64,000 nt of DNA from Pandoraea capi (GCF_902459735.1 NZ_CABPRV010000005.1:62001-126000); one strand, 5' to 3'. Positions 8,925-18,440 are shown, counted from the stretch's first letter. A program made the numbers and translations. Notes: generated by a model from the sequence alone, not told the origin.

Positions 8925-9365
8925 CGCCGGAGATTCACTTATTCTCCGCGAACCGGTTCGGGAGTCTGAATTTAAGTAGGCGGGATTCTACCTTTTTGCT
9001 TCACGGTGCGCGCCTGCGGGCTCAATTGCCATGCATTGATGCAAAAAGTTCATCGAGGCTATCAATATCAGATGTTGCGTGCAGATGCTCACCGTGTCGG
9101 TCGTCGCAGGCATTTCGCTAGGTGTCAGATACCGTTTCGGTAAGATAGTCGCCGTACCACCCCATTGACTGTCAGAGCGCCGGATCTTCCCGGTAGCCGA
9201 CGATGCCTGCAGTTATTCTCGCATCGTGTGCTATTTCAGTATGTCGCGCTTGCGGGGCGCAGGCCCATCGTGTGCAAAACGGATAAGTGAGTTGACCTCA
9301 TTAGGTCGCAACAGAACGTTCTTGCAACTGTTGCTGAGCGCGTGGGTTTTGTATATTTGATCTCA
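8925..9365. other. Intergenic region at the right edge of the accessory block
   Basis: This 441-bp spacer lies between the divergent acyltransferase and phosphatase genes. It must hold promoters for both, but I could not assign convincing -35/-10 pairs. Short open frames inside it lack ribosome-binding sites and family resemblance. I saw no tRNA, direct repeats or integrase-type attachment site, although it is where an island boundary would be expected. Confidence 0.5.
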
Positions 9366-9842
9366 ATGAAAAAGACATCAATCTTATTTGTCTGCATGGG
9401 CAACATTTGCCGTTCACCCAGTGCTGACGGCATTTTTCGTCACCGTTTGGCGGAAGCCGGTCTGGCTGAGATCGTCGACGTCGATTCGGCAGGCACGCAC
9501 AGCTATCACATCGGTCACGCGCCCGATGCCAGGACACAGGACGCCGCGCAGCGTCGCGGCTACGACCTGAGCGCGTTGCGGGCGCGTCTCGTCGAGGCTG
9601 ACGATTTCGAGCGCTTCGACTGGATCGTCGCGATGGACGACGCCAACGTTGCCGACCTGGTGGCGCGATGTCCGGCTCAGTATCGTCACAAGATTGTGCG
9701 ATTGATGGACTTTGCGACGCATCACGACGCCACGGAAGTGCCGGATCCGTATTACGGTGGCGCACAAGGTTTCGAGACCGTGCTCGACTATATTGAAGAT
9801 GGTCTCGATGGCTTGCTCGTGCATTTGGGAAAGGCGCGTTGA
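9366..9842 (+). CDS. Low-molecular-weight protein tyrosine phosphatase
   Basis: A 158-residue product matching the compact LMW-PTP fold. The P-loop CMGNICRS at residues 10-17 supplies the nucleophile Cys10 and Arg16 (C-x5-R), and the general acid is Asp127 in the VPDPYYGG motif. It dephosphorylates phosphotyrosine or arsenate-like substrates in the cytoplasm. In proteobacteria, members often work with exopolysaccharide tyrosine kinases, but no kinase is nearby. An in-frame GTG at 9342 would add 8 residues; the ATG at 9366 gives the usual family start. No strong ribosome-binding site is visible. In related Burkholderiaceae this gene stands near uvrB and iscR, so it is probably core sequence and not part of the preceding island. 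Confidence 0.93.
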   Translation: MKKTSILFVCMGNICRSPSADGIFRHRLAEAGLAEIVDVDSAGTHSYHIGHAPDARTQDAAQRRGYDLSALRARLVEADDFERFDWIVAMDDANVADLVARCPAQYRHKIVRLMDFATHHDATEVPDPYYGGAQGFETVLDYIEDGLDGLLVHLGKAR

Positions 9843-10029
9843 GCGCCTGAGACGCAGCGCCCGATGAGCAGGGTGCGGACTGATCAATGTCGGCATGACG
9901 GTTTCGGGAAATCCGCTTTCAAGGCTATGATGCTGGCCCCGCATGCGAGAGGTCGCTCGCGCCGCGTGGAATTTCGTCTTTTCGTGATCCCGATCATTTC
10001 CCGTTTTTTCTTCGCGCGTTCTTTCACCG

Positions 10030-12138
10030 ATGTTCAATTCGCTCAATTCGTACTGGCGTAAATGGCGTGCATCACGTCACGCTGGCCATCAACTCGACGA
10101 ACTGCTCGCACACGCCGATCCTTCGGCGCCGCTGGCGGTCCGCAACCAATGGCTGATCGAATTGGCGCACTGGGTGCAGAAGCGTGGCGCCCTGGTGAAC
10201 GACGCGCGGGAGCAGGGGGAGGCGGCGAGATATCGTCCGCATACGCGCCTGCGCTATCTGCTGCAAATGCTGGATCGCAATCCGCAGTGGCGATTGCCAG
10301 TGGCGCGCACGCTGCGTAGCGTCATTAATGAAAGCGACGCGATTTCGCTCCTCTGCGATACCGGTATGCCGGTGCGTCCGGGATTCTGGGGCGCGCTGGT
10401 CGAGCGCATAGAAAAGGCGCTGATCCCGCCGCCGCCAACGCGGCGCGACCTTTCGGCGCTGTGCTCGCTGATGTTTCCCGACGGCGACGCGGCCGACTGG
10501 ATTGGCGCGTTGCCGCCGGAACTGCTGGGGGATCTCATCGCGCTGCTGCATTACGGCGAGGACGAGGACGCCGAGGCCGACTGGAACCCGTTCGCCGAGG
10601 ATCTGCTCGCCGCAATGCATCATCTGGTTGATCAGATTGCATCGACCGGACTGTCGCAGGCGGTGCGTTCGCGTCTGACATATTCGCGCGTCAACGATTC
10701 GCCGTTCTACCGGCTCGGACGCGCCATGCAGGCGCTCGAAGATGCCGGTCAGGCATTCGCGCATGGGGCGCCGCCATCGCAGATTTTCGTGCAACAGATC
10801 AATGTCTTTCGCGCACTACTGGACAATTGCGGCCTCGCCGTGCGGCAGGTGTATGCGCATCTCGACGAGAACGGTGTCAGCGTTGACATCGTGTTTCAGG
10901 TCGAGCGTGCCAAAGCGAGAATTCGACGGCTCGAGCGTCTGCTGGAGGCTTGGCTGACGGACGGCGACCGCGGCGATAGGGCCGTTGCTCGCGTTCGTCT
11001 TCTCGCCGATCTGGTGCGGGCCAACAAGGCAAGCCAGAGTGTCGGTGAGTTGGCGCGGACCTCGTTTGGATTGCTGGCGCGCAAGGTGGTCGAGCGTAGC
11101 GCTGAGACCGGTGAGCACTACATCGCGAGGAACCGCGGCGAATACTTTTCGATGCTGAAAATGGCCTGCGGCGGTGGTCTGGTGACCGTCGTGACGGTCT
11201 ACATCAAGTTCATGATCGCGGGGGCGCATCTGCCGACGGTCGTCGAGGGCTTCCTTGCCGGCGCGAACTACGCGATCTGCTTCCTGTTCATGCACTTCTG
11301 CCATTTCACGCTGGCGACCAAGCAGCCTGCGATGACGGCGCCGGCGATTGCGAGCAAGCTCGACGACGTCGATACGCCGGCCGGTATGGACGCCTTCGTT
11401 GGCGAAGTCCTGGCACTTGTGCGGACGCAGGCCGCGGCCATCTTCGGCAATCTGGCGATGGTCTTCCCGTTCTGTTTTCTGGTGCAGTGGGCCGTGTCGG
11501 CAGCGTTGGGGGTCAACACCATCACGCCGGAAAAAGCGCAGGCAACGCTGCATTCGTTCTCGATCCTGGGGGTGACGCCGTTCTTTGCGGCACTGACCGG
11601 CGTATTGCTTTGGTGCTCCAGCCTGATTTCGGGCTGGGCGGATAACTGGTTCGCGTTGCATGGCATCGGCGATGTCCTCGCCTACAACCGTCGCTTGCGC
11701 TTCGTCTTCGGGCGAAACGGAGCGGCAAGGCTGGCAGACTGGTGTCGGCGTCACATTGCGCCGGTGCTGGGCAATCTGACGCTTGGCTTCATGCTGGGCC
11801 TGGTGCCGGCGATTCTGACGGCTTTCGCGCTGCCCTTCGAAGTCCGGCACGTGACGCTGTCGACGGGTTCGATCGCGACGTCGATCGGGGTGTTGGGCCT
11901 GCCGGTGCTGCATGACTCGGCGCTTTGGCTGGCTGTCGCGGGCGTCGGATCGATGGCCCTGCTCAACGTGGGTGTCAGTTTTGCGTTAGCATTCCACATG
12001 GCGCTCAGATCGCGTCCACTGCGATTGGGCGACCGTCGGCAAATTCACCGTGCCATCTGGCGCGCCGTGCTGCGCAATCCTCTGGTACTGCTGTTCCCTC
12101 TGCGCTCCCCGCGGATGGACCCTCGTCCCGAAAAATAA
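10030..12138 (+). CDS. gcr: Gcr-type 'site-specific recombinase', a membrane protein
   Basis: A 702-residue protein recognised as the Gcr family (COG4389), annotated as site-specific recombinase by an old gonococcal assignment. The first 370 residues or so are soluble and helical (WLIELAHWVQKRG, VFRALLDNCGLAVRQVYAHL). The remainder has about six to seven hydrophobic segments, for example GGGLVTVVTVYIKFMI and NLTLGFMLGLVPAILTAFAL. No tyrosine- or serine-recombinase catalytic motif is visible. I infer a membrane function that remains uncharacterised and treat the recombinase name with doubt. It lies about 190 bp after the phosphatase and upstream of iscR. Confidence 0.75.
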   Translation: MFNSLNSYWRKWRASRHAGHQLDELLAHADPSAPLAVRNQWLIELAHWVQKRGALVNDAREQGEAARYRPHTRLRYLLQMLDRNPQWRLPVARTLRSVINESDAISLLCDTGMPVRPGFWGALVERIEKALIPPPPTRRDLSALCSLMFPDGDAADWIGALPPELLGDLIALLHYGEDEDAEADWNPFAEDLLAAMHHLVDQIASTGLSQAVRSRLTYSRVNDSPFYRLGRAMQALEDAGQAFAHGAPPSQIFVQQINVFRALLDNCGLAVRQVYAHLDENGVSVDIVFQVERAKARIRRLERLLEAWLTDGDRGDRAVARVRLLADLVRANKASQSVGELARTSFGLLARKVVERSAETGEHYIARNRGEYFSMLKMACGGGLVTVVTVYIKFMIAGAHLPTVVEGFLAGANYAICFLFMHFCHFTLATKQPAMTAPAIASKLDDVDTPAGMDAFVGEVLALVRTQAAAIFGNLAMVFPFCFLVQWAVSAALGVNTITPEKAQATLHSFSILGVTPFFAALTGVLLWCSSLISGWADNWFALHGIGDVLAYNRRLRFVFGRNGAARLADWCRRHIAPVLGNLTLGFMLGLVPAILTAFALPFEVRHVTLSTGSIATSIGVLGLPVLHDSALWLAVAGVGSMALLNVGVSFALAFHMALRSRPLRLGDRRQIHRAIWRAVLRNPLVLLFPLRSPRMDPRPEK

Positions 12139-12195
12139 GAAGTTTAGGAAGTTGCCCGGACGGATAGGGGAACTTCCGCAAAAAATGGGCCAGAA

Positions 12196-12247
12196 GTACT
12201 TGACTAAATTCGTAGGGAATTTATACTTGACGAAAATAGTCGAGATT
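12196..12247 (+). promoter_or_regulatory. iscR promoter with two IscR type-1-like sites
   Basis: A -35 TTGACT (12200-12205) and -10 TATACT (12222-12227) are separated by 16 bp. A near-consensus IscR type 1 site spans 12223-12247, with half-sites ATACTTGAC and AGTCGAGATT around an A/T core. A second, weaker match at 12196-12220 starts GTACTTGACT and overlaps the -35. Holo-IscR binding at these positions would block RNA polymerase, giving the negative autoregulation known from E. coli. Confidence 0.75.
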
Positions 12248-12263
12248 AATCCCCTGCATCATC

Positions 12264-12791
12264 ATGAGACTTACCACGAAAGGCCGTTTCGCCGTCACGG
12301 CGATGATCGACCTGGCCATGCGCCAGGACGCGGGTCCCGTGACGCTTGCGGGCATTAGTCAGCGTCAGCGAATTTCCCTCTCTTACCTGGAACAACTGTT
12401 CGGTAAGCTGCGCCGCCACGAAATCGTGGAGAGCGTACGCGGGCCGGGTGGTGGTTACAGCCTTGCGCGCCGCGCAGAAGAGGTGACCGTCGCCGACATC
12501 ATCATTGCGGTCGATGAACCGCTCGACGCCACACAGTGCGGCAGCAAGGGCAATTGCGAGAAGGGCCAGGACGGCCATCGCGGTCACTGCATGACGCACG
12601 AGCTGTGGGCGACACTCAACCAGAAGATGGTCGAGTATCTCGATTCCGTTTCGCTGCGCGACCTGGTCGAGCAGCAGCGCAGCAAGCAGGCACAGCAGGC
12701 TGTGCTGCGCGATACGCGCGAGTCCGGTAACAGCAACCAGACGATTACGACGCGCATCCCCAATTCGGTCTTTGATATGGCCCGTTCATAA
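12264..12791 (+). CDS. iscR: Fe-S cluster regulator IscR
   Basis: A 175-residue Rrf2-family transcription factor that senses [2Fe-2S] status and represses the isc operon. It opens [20 protein letters not shown] with the winged HTH ([12 protein letters not shown] near residues 40-51). Cluster ligands are Cys92, Cys98 and Cys109, followed by His112 in CMTHELW. The last spacing is 10 residues compared with 5 in E. coli, so the ligand loop is longer. The C-terminal tail (about 140-175) is Gln/Ser rich. It is the first gene of the operon, preceded by its own putative binding sites; iscS follows 31 bp later. Confidence 0.96.
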   Translation: MRLTTKGRFAVTAMIDLAMRQDAGPVTLAGISQRQRISLSYLEQLFGKLRRHEIVESVRGPGGGYSLARRAEEVTVADIIIAVDEPLDATQCGSKGNCEKGQDGHRGHCMTHELWATLNQKMVEYLDSVSLRDLVEQQRSKQAQQAVLRDTRESGNSNQTITTRIPNSVFDMARS

Positions 12792-12822
12792 CAGGCGCCA
12801 CGGCACGATCCTGGAGCACCCC

Positions 12823-14046
12823 ATGAAAAACGACACCCTCAACCTCCCCATCTACATGGATTACAGCGCCACGACGCCGATTGACCCGCGCGTCGTGGAC
12901 AAGATGTTGCCCTACCTGCGTGAGCAGTTCGGCAACCCGGCGTCGCGCAGCCACTCGTTCGGCTGGGCTGCCGAGCAGGCGGTGGAAGAGGCGCGTGAGG
13001 AAGTGGCCAAGCTGGTGAACGCCGATCCGCGCGAAATCGTCTGGACGTCGGGCGCGACCGAGTCGAACAACCTCGCCATCAAGGGCGCTGCGCACTTCTA
13101 TCAAGGCAAGGGCAAGCACCTCATCACCGTGAAGACCGAGCACAAGGCTGTGCTCGACACGATGCGCGAACTCGAGCGTGAAGGCTTCGAAGTCACCTAT
13201 CTCGATGTCAAGGATGACGGCCTGCTGGATCTGGACGTCTTCAAGGCGGCGCTGCGCCCCGACACGATTCTCGTGTCCATCATGGCCGTGAACAACGAAA
13301 TCGGCGTGATTCAGGACATCGGCACGCTTGGCGAAATCTGCCGTGAAAAGGGCATCATTTTCCACGTCGACGCCGCACAGGCCACCGGCAAGATGCCGAT
13401 CGATCTGGCAGCACTGAAGGTCGACCTGATGTCGTTCTCGGCGCACAAGACGTATGGCCCGAAGGGTATCGGCGCACTGTACGTGCGTCGCAAGCCGCGT
13501 GTTCGTATTGAAGCGCAGATTCACGGCGGTGGCCATGAGCGCGGCATGCGTTCGGGCACGCTGGCGACGCACCAGATCGTCGGGATGGGCGAAGCCTTCC
13601 GTCTGGCGCGTGAAGAGATGGCCGTCGAGAATGAGCGCGTGCGTATGCTGCGCGATCGTTTGCTGACCGGTCTGACGGAAATGGAAGAGGTGTATGTGAA
13701 CGGCGACATGGAACAACGTGTCCCGCACAACCTGAACATCAGTTTCAACTTTGTCGAAGGCGAATCGCTGATCATGGCGATCAAGGATGTGGCGGTGTCG
13801 TCGGGTTCGGCGTGCACATCGGCCTCGCTCGAGCCTTCGTACGTCTTGCGCGCACTGGGTCGCAACGACGAACTCGCGCACAGCTCGATTCGTTTCACGG
13901 TGGGTCGTTTCACGACCGAGCAGGAAGTCGACTACGTGGTCGAACTGCTCAAGAGCAAGATCGGCAAGCTGCGTGATCTGTCGCCGCTGTGGGAAATGTA
14001 CAAGGACGGGGTCGATCTGAATTCGATCCAGTGGGCCGCACACTGA
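12823..14046 (+). CDS. iscS: Cysteine desulfurase IscS
   Basis: A PLP enzyme that releases sulfur from L-cysteine as a persulfide and passes it to IscU and other acceptors. The 407-residue product has PLP lysine Lys209 in [12 protein letters not shown] and the mobile-loop cysteine in [13 protein letters not shown] near residue 331. The C-terminal [10 protein letters not shown] segment is typical of the IscS class. I chose ATG 12823, preceded by CTGGAGC, rather than an upstream in-frame ATG that lies inside iscR. It is followed 18 bp later by iscU. Confidence 0.98.
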   Translation: MKNDTLNLPIYMDYSATTPIDPRVVDKMLPYLREQFGNPASRSHSFGWAAEQAVEEAREEVAKLVNADPREIVWTSGATESNNLAIKGAAHFYQGKGKHLITVKTEHKAVLDTMRELEREGFEVTYLDVKDDGLLDLDVFKAALRPDTILVSIMAVNNEIGVIQDIGTLGEICREKGIIFHVDAAQATGKMPIDLAALKVDLMSFSAHKTYGPKGIGALYVRRKPRVRIEAQIHGGGHERGMRSGTLATHQIVGMGEAFRLAREEMAVENERVRMLRDRLLTGLTEMEEVYVNGDMEQRVPHNLNISFNFVEGESLIMAIKDVAVSSGSACTSASLEPSYVLRALGRNDELAHSSIRFTVGRFTTEQEVDYVVELLKSKIGKLRDLSPLWEMYKDGVDLNSIQWAAH

Positions 14047-14064
14047 GTATTCAAGGAGTTAGCC

Positions 14065-14472
14065 ATGTCGTACAGCAAAGAAGTTCTGGATCACTACGAA
14101 AACCCGCGTAACGTCGGTTCGTTCGAGAAGGGCGACGACGCCGTCGGTACGGGCATGGTCGGCGCGCCGGCCTGCGGTGACGTGATGAAGTTGCAGATTC
14201 GTGTGAACGAAGCCGGCGTGATCGAAGACGCCAAGTTCAAGACCTACGGCTGCGGTTCGGCAATCGCTTCGTCGTCGCTCGTGACCGAGTGGGTCAAGGG
14301 CAAGACGCTGGATCAGGCGCTCGAGATCAAGAACACCGAAATCGCGCAGGAACTGGCGCTGCCGCCGGTGAAGATTCACTGCTCGATTCTGGCTGAAGAC
14401 GCCATCAAGGCGGCGGTCGCCGATTACAAGCAGAAGCACGGCCAGACGGCCGAAACGGCCAAGGCTGCGTAA
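14065..14472 (+). CDS. iscU: Fe-S cluster scaffold IscU
   Basis: A 135-residue scaffold on which the [2Fe-2S] cluster is built. Conserved ligands Cys37, Asp39, Cys63 and Cys106 are present, as is the LPPVK motif (99-103) bound by HscA. AAGGAGTT sits just upstream of the ATG. Its Ala-rich tail is slightly longer than in E. coli. It sits between iscS and iscA in the standard order. Confidence 0.98.
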   Translation: MSYSKEVLDHYENPRNVGSFEKGDDAVGTGMVGAPACGDVMKLQIRVNEAGVIEDAKFKTYGCGSAIASSSLVTEWVKGKTLDQALEIKNTEIAQELALPPVKIHCSILAEDAIKAAVADYKQKHGQTAETAKAA

Positions 14473-14501
14473 GCGGCGCGACGAATAAGGAATCAGGCAA
14501 G

Positions 14502-14825
14502 ATGGCCATTACATTGACCGAGAAGGCCGCGCAGCACGTTTCGCGTTATCTGACGCGGCGCGGCAAGGGCGTGGGCCTGCGACTGGGCGTGAAGACGACC
14601 GGTTGCTCGGGCCTGGCCTACAAGCTGGAGTACGCCGACGACGTGGCGAACGAAGATACGGTCTTCGAAAGCCACGGCGTGAAGGTGATCGTCGATCCGA
14701 AGAGTCTGCCGTACATCGACGGCACTGAGCTGGACTTCGCGCGCGAAGGCCTGAACGAAGGGTTCCGATTCAACAACCCGAACGTCAAGGACGAGTGCGG
14801 CTGCGGTGAGTCGTTCCGCGTCTGA
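14502..14825 (+). CDS. iscA: A-type Fe-S carrier IscA
   Basis: A 107-residue A-type carrier that transfers clusters or iron to target proteins. The three conserved cysteines are Cys35 (TTGCSGLAY) and Cys99/Cys101 ([10 protein letters not shown]). AAGGAATC precedes the ATG at a usable distance. It lies 29 bp after iscU and is followed directly by a DUF3565 gene, not hscB, which is unusual relative to the enterobacterial order. Confidence 0.97.
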   Translation: MAITLTEKAAQHVSRYLTRRGKGVGLRLGVKTTGCSGLAYKLEYADDVANEDTVFESHGVKVIVDPKSLPYIDGTELDFAREGLNEGFRFNNPNVKDECGCGESFRV

Positions 14826-14838
14826 CGCGACGGTGGCA

Positions 14839-15060
14839 ATGCCTGCGGTATTGCCACCATCACGCAAGATCATCGGTTTTCGGCAAGACGACGAAGGCCA
14901 ATGGGTTGCGCGACTGGCGTGTGGGCATGGACAACATGTCAGGCATCTTCCCCCATGGCAGATCCGGACATGGACGCAGAGTGCCGCAGGTCGTGAAGCG
15001 ATGCTCGGGAGCGAATTACCTTGCCGGAAATGCGAGCGTGGTGAGCCATCCGACGAGTGA
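14839..15060 (+). CDS. DUF3565 small protein inside the isc operon
   Basis: A 73-residue protein I recognise as DUF3565-like: KIIGFRQDDEGQWVARLACG, then HGQHVRHLPPWQ, and a terminal CRKCERGE. Conserved Cys/His residues (Cys and His of CGHGQHVRH, and CRKC) could bind a metal ion; this is inference from spacing only. It begins 13 bp after iscA, so it is probably cotranscribed, and is followed by a terminator-like hairpin at 15121. An earlier in-frame GTG at 14806 would overlap iscA and lacks support. Function is unknown; a role in Fe-S assembly is a hypothesis from location. Confidence 0.75.
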   Translation: MPAVLPPSRKIIGFRQDDEGQWVARLACGHGQHVRHLPPWQIRTWTQSAAGREAMLGSELPCRKCERGEPSDE

Positions 15061-15120
15061 CTGGACGGGATACCCCGGTTGCTGGTTTTTGCAGGCAAGG
15101 GCAGTAGCGTAGGCAGCAAG

Positions 15121-15141
15121 GCGGCGCGAGCCGCTTTTTTT
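15121..15141 (+). terminator. Intrinsic terminator-like hairpin within the isc cluster
   Basis: A GCGGC stem (15121-15125), GCGA loop and GCCGC (15130-15134) are followed by seven T residues (15135-15141). It lies between the DUF3565 gene and hscB, so it could lower expression of hscB-hscA-fdx-iscX relative to iscRSUA. The short stem suggests partial termination. Confidence 0.7.
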
Positions 15142-15200
15142 ACGGGTCGAATGTTGGCCCGGACGTAGGTCCAACGTATTAAACGTATTAAGCGGGCGCG

Positions 15201-15731
15201 ATGAGTGCACTGACTGATAACTACTTCACGCTGTTCGATCTGCCGCAGGGCTTCGCGCTCGATGCCGAAGCGCTTGAGGCGGCGTACCGTGCCGTGCAAT
15301 CTCGCGTGCATCCGGATCGATTTGCGAGCGCGAGCGATGCCGAACGGCGCGTGGCCATGCAATGGGCTGCGCAGGCGAACGCCGCGTACCGTACGCTGCG
15401 TGACCCGCTCCAGCGCGCGACCTATTTGCTGACGTTGCAGGGCATCGATGTGGGCGCGGAGAACAACACCGCGATGGCCCCCGATTTCCTGATGCAACAG
15501 ATGGAGTGGCGCGAGGCGATCGACGACGCCGTTGCCGCGCGCAACGTCGGTGCGCTCGATGCCCTCGCCAAGTCCTTGCGCGACGACCGTCGTGTGCGAC
15601 TCGCCAAGCTGGGCGACTGGCTGAACAGTGCGGCCTGGCAACCGGCGGCGGAAGCCGTGCGACAACTGATGTTCATTGCGCGCGCCGAGGAAGACATCGC
15701 GCAGCGCATCGAAATGCTGGAAAACGCGTGA
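15201..15731 (+). CDS. hscB: Co-chaperone HscB
   Basis: A 176-residue J-domain protein that delivers IscU to HscA and stimulates its ATPase. The J-domain HPD motif is at residues 37-39 (RVHPDRF), with an N-terminal [13 protein letters not shown] typical of HscB. The C-terminal helical domain (about 90-176) binds IscU. It lies 60 bp past the terminator-like hairpin, so it may have its own promoter as well as read-through. hscA follows after 88 bp. Confidence 0.96.
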   Translation: MSALTDNYFTLFDLPQGFALDAEALEAAYRAVQSRVHPDRFASASDAERRVAMQWAAQANAAYRTLRDPLQRATYLLTLQGIDVGAENNTAMAPDFLMQQMEWREAIDDAVAARNVGALDALAKSLRDDRRVRLAKLGDWLNSAAWQPAAEAVRQLMFIARAEEDIAQRIEMLENA

Positions 15732-15819
15732 CGGCCCGGTGCGGCGCCGTCACATGTCATTGAGAACTGCTTGAGAACAGGGCGCGCGCGCTGGCGTGTG
15801 TCGCCCGTATTGCAAAGTC

Positions 15820-17697
15820 ATGGCCCTTCTGCAAATTTCCGAACCCGGCATGTCCCCCGCGCCGCACCAGCGGCGACTCGCCGTGGGCATCGACCTTGGC
15901 ACGACGCACTCGCTCGTTGCCTCCGTGCGCAGCGGTGTGGCCGAAGTCCTTCCCGACGAGCAGGGCCGCGTCTTGCTGCCCTCCGTTGTCCGCTACCTGG
16001 GCGGGCACCGTACGCAAATCGGTTACGACGCCAAGGCGTCGGCGGCGACCGATCCGCGTAACACCATCGTTTCCGTCAAGCGCTTCATGGGCCGTGGTCT
16101 CGCCGATGTTGCGCACGCTGACAACACCCCTTACGACTTCGTCGACGCGCCCGGCATGGTGCAGATGAACACCGCGGGCGGTGTGAAGAGCCCGGTGGAA
16201 GTGTCTGCCGAGATTCTTGCGACGCTGCGTCAACGTGCAGAAGATTCGCTCGGCGACGATCTGGTTGGCGCCGTGATTACGGTCCCCGCGTACTTCGACG
16301 ACGCTCAACGCCAGGCGACCAAGGATGCGGCGCGTCTGGCCGGGCTGAATGTCCTGCGTTTGCTCAATGAGCCGACGGCTGCCGCCATTGCGTATGGTCT
16401 GGACAATGGTGCAGAAGGCCTCTACGCCGTCTACGACCTCGGTGGCGGAACGTTCGACATCTCGATTCTTCGACTGACGAAGGGCGTGTTCGAGGTGCTC
16501 GCCGCGGGTGGGGATTCTGCCCTCGGTGGCGACGACTTCGATCAGGTGATCTACCGCTGGGCGGTGCAGACGGCGGGCATCGACACGGCGTCGCTGACGC
16601 CGGAAGACGTGCGCAGCTTGCTGGATCATGCACGCACCGCCAAGGAATCGCTGACGGACACCGAGCAGGCGACCATCGCGCTGACGCTGTCGGGTGAGCG
16701 CAAGATTTCACTGGACCTCACACGCGAGCAGTTCACGACGTTGGGTGCACCGCTGGTGCAGCGCACGATTGGTCCGATGCGCAAGGCGCTGCGCGATGCT
16801 GGCATGGGTCCGGAAGACGTCAAGGGTGTCGTGCTGGTGGGGGGCGCTACGCGCATGCCGCAAGTGCGCGCTGCCGTGGCGAGCTTCTTCGGACGGGAAC
16901 CGCTGGTGGATCTCGACCCGGACCAGGTCGTGGCGCTGGGTGCGGCCGTACAGGCCAACCTGCTCGCGGGCAATCAGGCGGAAGGCGACGACTGGCTATT
17001 GCTCGACGTGATCCCGCTCTCGCTTGGCGTCGAGACGATGGGTGGCCTCGTCGAGAAAATCATCCCGCGCAATGCGACGATTCCGGTCGCGCGTGCGCAA
17101 GAGTTCACGACCTTCAAGGACGGCCAGACGGCAATGGCCATTCACGTGCTGCAAGGCGAGCGTGAACTGGTGTCGGACTGCCGTTCGCTGGCGCGCTTCG
17201 AGCTGCGCGGCATTCCGCCGATGACGGCTGGTGCGGCGCGAATTCGCGTGACGTATCAAGTCGACGCCGATGGTTTGCTGTCTGTCTTCGCTCAGGAAAT
17301 GCACTCGGGCGTGGCGGCTTCGATCGAGGTGAAACCGTCGTACGGTCTGGCCGACGAAGACATTTCCCGGATGTTGCAGGACAGCTTCGGCTCCGCCGAG
17401 CAGGACATGCATGCCCGCGCATTGCGCGAGCAGCAGGTGGAAGCCGAGCGTCTGCTGGTCGCGATCGACAGCGCGCTGCAAGCCGATCCCGAATTGCTGG
17501 ACGAGGAAGAGCGCGCGCAGATCGATGGCTTGTTGGCCGATCTGCGTCAGAAGGCCTCGGGCGACGATCAGACCGCCATCAAGGCGGCGACCGAAACGCT
17601 CTCGCATGCGACCGACGCGTTCGCCGCACGCCGCATGGACAAGAGCATCCGTGCGGCGCTGGCCGGTCGTCGCGTGGCAGACATCGACAAACTGTAA
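15820..17697 (+). CDS. hscA: Fe-S assembly chaperone HscA
   Basis: A 625-residue DnaK-like ATPase dedicated to cluster release from IscU. Nucleotide-binding motifs include [13 protein letters not shown] near residue 24, [13 protein letters not shown] near 210 and the adenosine motif [11 protein letters not shown] near 343. The substrate-binding domain runs from about 400 to the end. It lacks the EEVD-like tail of DnaK, as usual for HscA. I prefer ATG 15820, where [10 protein letters not shown] gives the family N-terminus, over an in-frame start 24 bp upstream. Confidence 0.97.
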   Translation: MALLQISEPGMSPAPHQRRLAVGIDLGTTHSLVASVRSGVAEVLPDEQGRVLLPSVVRYLGGHRTQIGYDAKASAATDPRNTIVSVKRFMGRGLADVAHADNTPYDFVDAPGMVQMNTAGGVKSPVEVSAEILATLRQRAEDSLGDDLVGAVITVPAYFDDAQRQATKDAARLAGLNVLRLLNEPTAAAIAYGLDNGAEGLYAVYDLGGGTFDISILRLTKGVFEVLAAGGDSALGGDDFDQVIYRWAVQTAGIDTASLTPEDVRSLLDHARTAKESLTDTEQATIALTLSGERKISLDLTREQFTTLGAPLVQRTIGPMRKALRDAGMGPEDVKGVVLVGGATRMPQVRAAVASFFGREPLVDLDPDQVVALGAAVQANLLAGNQAEGDDWLLLDVIPLSLGVETMGGLVEKIIPRNATIPVARAQEFTTFKDGQTAMAIHVLQGERELVSDCRSLARFELRGIPPMTAGAARIRVTYQVDADGLLSVFAQEMHSGVAASIEVKPSYGLADEDISRMLQDSFGSAEQDMHARALREQQVEAERLLVAIDSALQADPELLDEEERAQIDGLLADLRQKASGDDQTAIKAATETLSHATDAFAARRMDKSIRAALAGRRVADIDKL

Positions 17698-17719
17698 GAC
17701 ACACACGGAATTCAAAGCC

Positions 17720-18061
17720 ATGCCTCAAATCGTTGTATTGCCTCACGTCGAGCTGTGCCCGGAGGGTGCTGTGCTGGAGGTTGCGCCGGGCACGTCCGTG
17801 TGCCGCGCGTTGCTGGACAATCATATTGAGATCGAACACGCTTGCGAGCTGTCGTGCGCGTGCACGACGTGCCACGTGATCGTGCGTGAGGGTTTCGAAT
17901 CGCTGGAGCCGGCGCAGGACGAAGAAGAAGATCTGCTGGACAAGGCCTGGGGCCTGGAGCCGACGTCGCGTCTGTCGTGCCAGACGCTGATGCCGGACGA
18001 TACGGATCTCGTCGTAGAAATTCCGAAGTACACAATCAACCACGCCAAGGAAAATCACTGA
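17720..18061 (+). CDS. fdx: ISC [2Fe-2S] ferredoxin
   Basis: A 113-residue adrenodoxin-type ferredoxin that supplies electrons for cluster assembly. Cluster ligands Cys42, Cys48 and Cys51 ([11 protein letters not shown]) and Cys87 (RLSCQTLM) are all present; Cys46 is the extra cysteine usual in ISC ferredoxins. The acidic stretch [15 protein letters not shown] near 67-81 matches the family interaction helix. The ATG at 17720 is 22 bp after hscA. Confidence 0.97.
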   Translation: MPQIVVLPHVELCPEGAVLEVAPGTSVCRALLDNHIEIEHACELSCACTTCHVIVREGFESLEPAQDEEEDLLDKAWGLEPTSRLSCQTLMPDDTDLVVEIPKYTINHAKENH

Positions 18062-18113
18062 GCGATGCCCGTGGGTGTCGTGCAGTGACGAGATAGCACA
18101 AAGGAGCTTCCCC

Positions 18114-18308
18114 ATGAAATGGACCGATAGCCTGGAAATCGCGATTGCGCTCACTGAGGCGCATCCCGACGTCGACCCGCAATACGTGCGCTTCACCGAC
18201 CTTCACAAGTGGGTCGTCGCGCTGGACGGTTTCGACGATGCGCCGGATCGTTCCGGTGAGAAGATTCTGGAAGCCATTCAGTTGGCATGGATCGACGAAG
18301 CCGACTGA
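18114..18308 (+). CDS. iscX: Fe-S assembly protein IscX
   Basis: A 64-residue acidic protein that binds IscS and tunes desulfurase activity, competing with CyaY/frataxin. It starts [15 protein letters not shown] and contains the conserved [10 protein letters not shown] and family tail [20 protein letters not shown] lies 8 nt before the ATG, which fixes this start over an in-frame one 39 bp upstream. It is the last gene of the operon, followed by a strong terminator. Confidence 0.97.
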   Translation: MKWTDSLEIAIALTEAHPDVDPQYVRFTDLHKWVVALDGFDDAPDRSGEKILEAIQLAWIDEAD

Positions 18309-18361
18309 TCCGGATCGATGCTGCCAGGCCAACGGGTCTTGTTGGCTGGATGAGATGTCCG

Positions 18362-18390
18362 AAAAAAGCCGCTCGAAAGAGCGGCTTTTT
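18362..18390 (+). terminator. isc operon terminator
   Basis: A 12-bp perfect stem (18363-18374 with 18379-18390) around a GAAA tetraloop has an A-rich left flank and a T-rich right flank. It can terminate the isc operon on the plus strand and, by its A/T symmetry, the convergent glycine-zipper gene on the minus strand. Confidence 0.9.
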
Positions 18391-18440
18391 GCTTTCTTGC
18401 GATGCGGCCATACAGCCCATCCGGGCGCTCGCCTCACGCC

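Noticed and set aside
10030-12138. A mobile-element recombinase implied by the family name
   Set aside because: No recombinase catalytic motif or attachment site is visible, and the protein has many membrane segments.
12745-14043. A 432-codon minus-strand frame across iscS
   Set aside because: Antisense shadow caused by codon bias; iscS has all catalytic residues.
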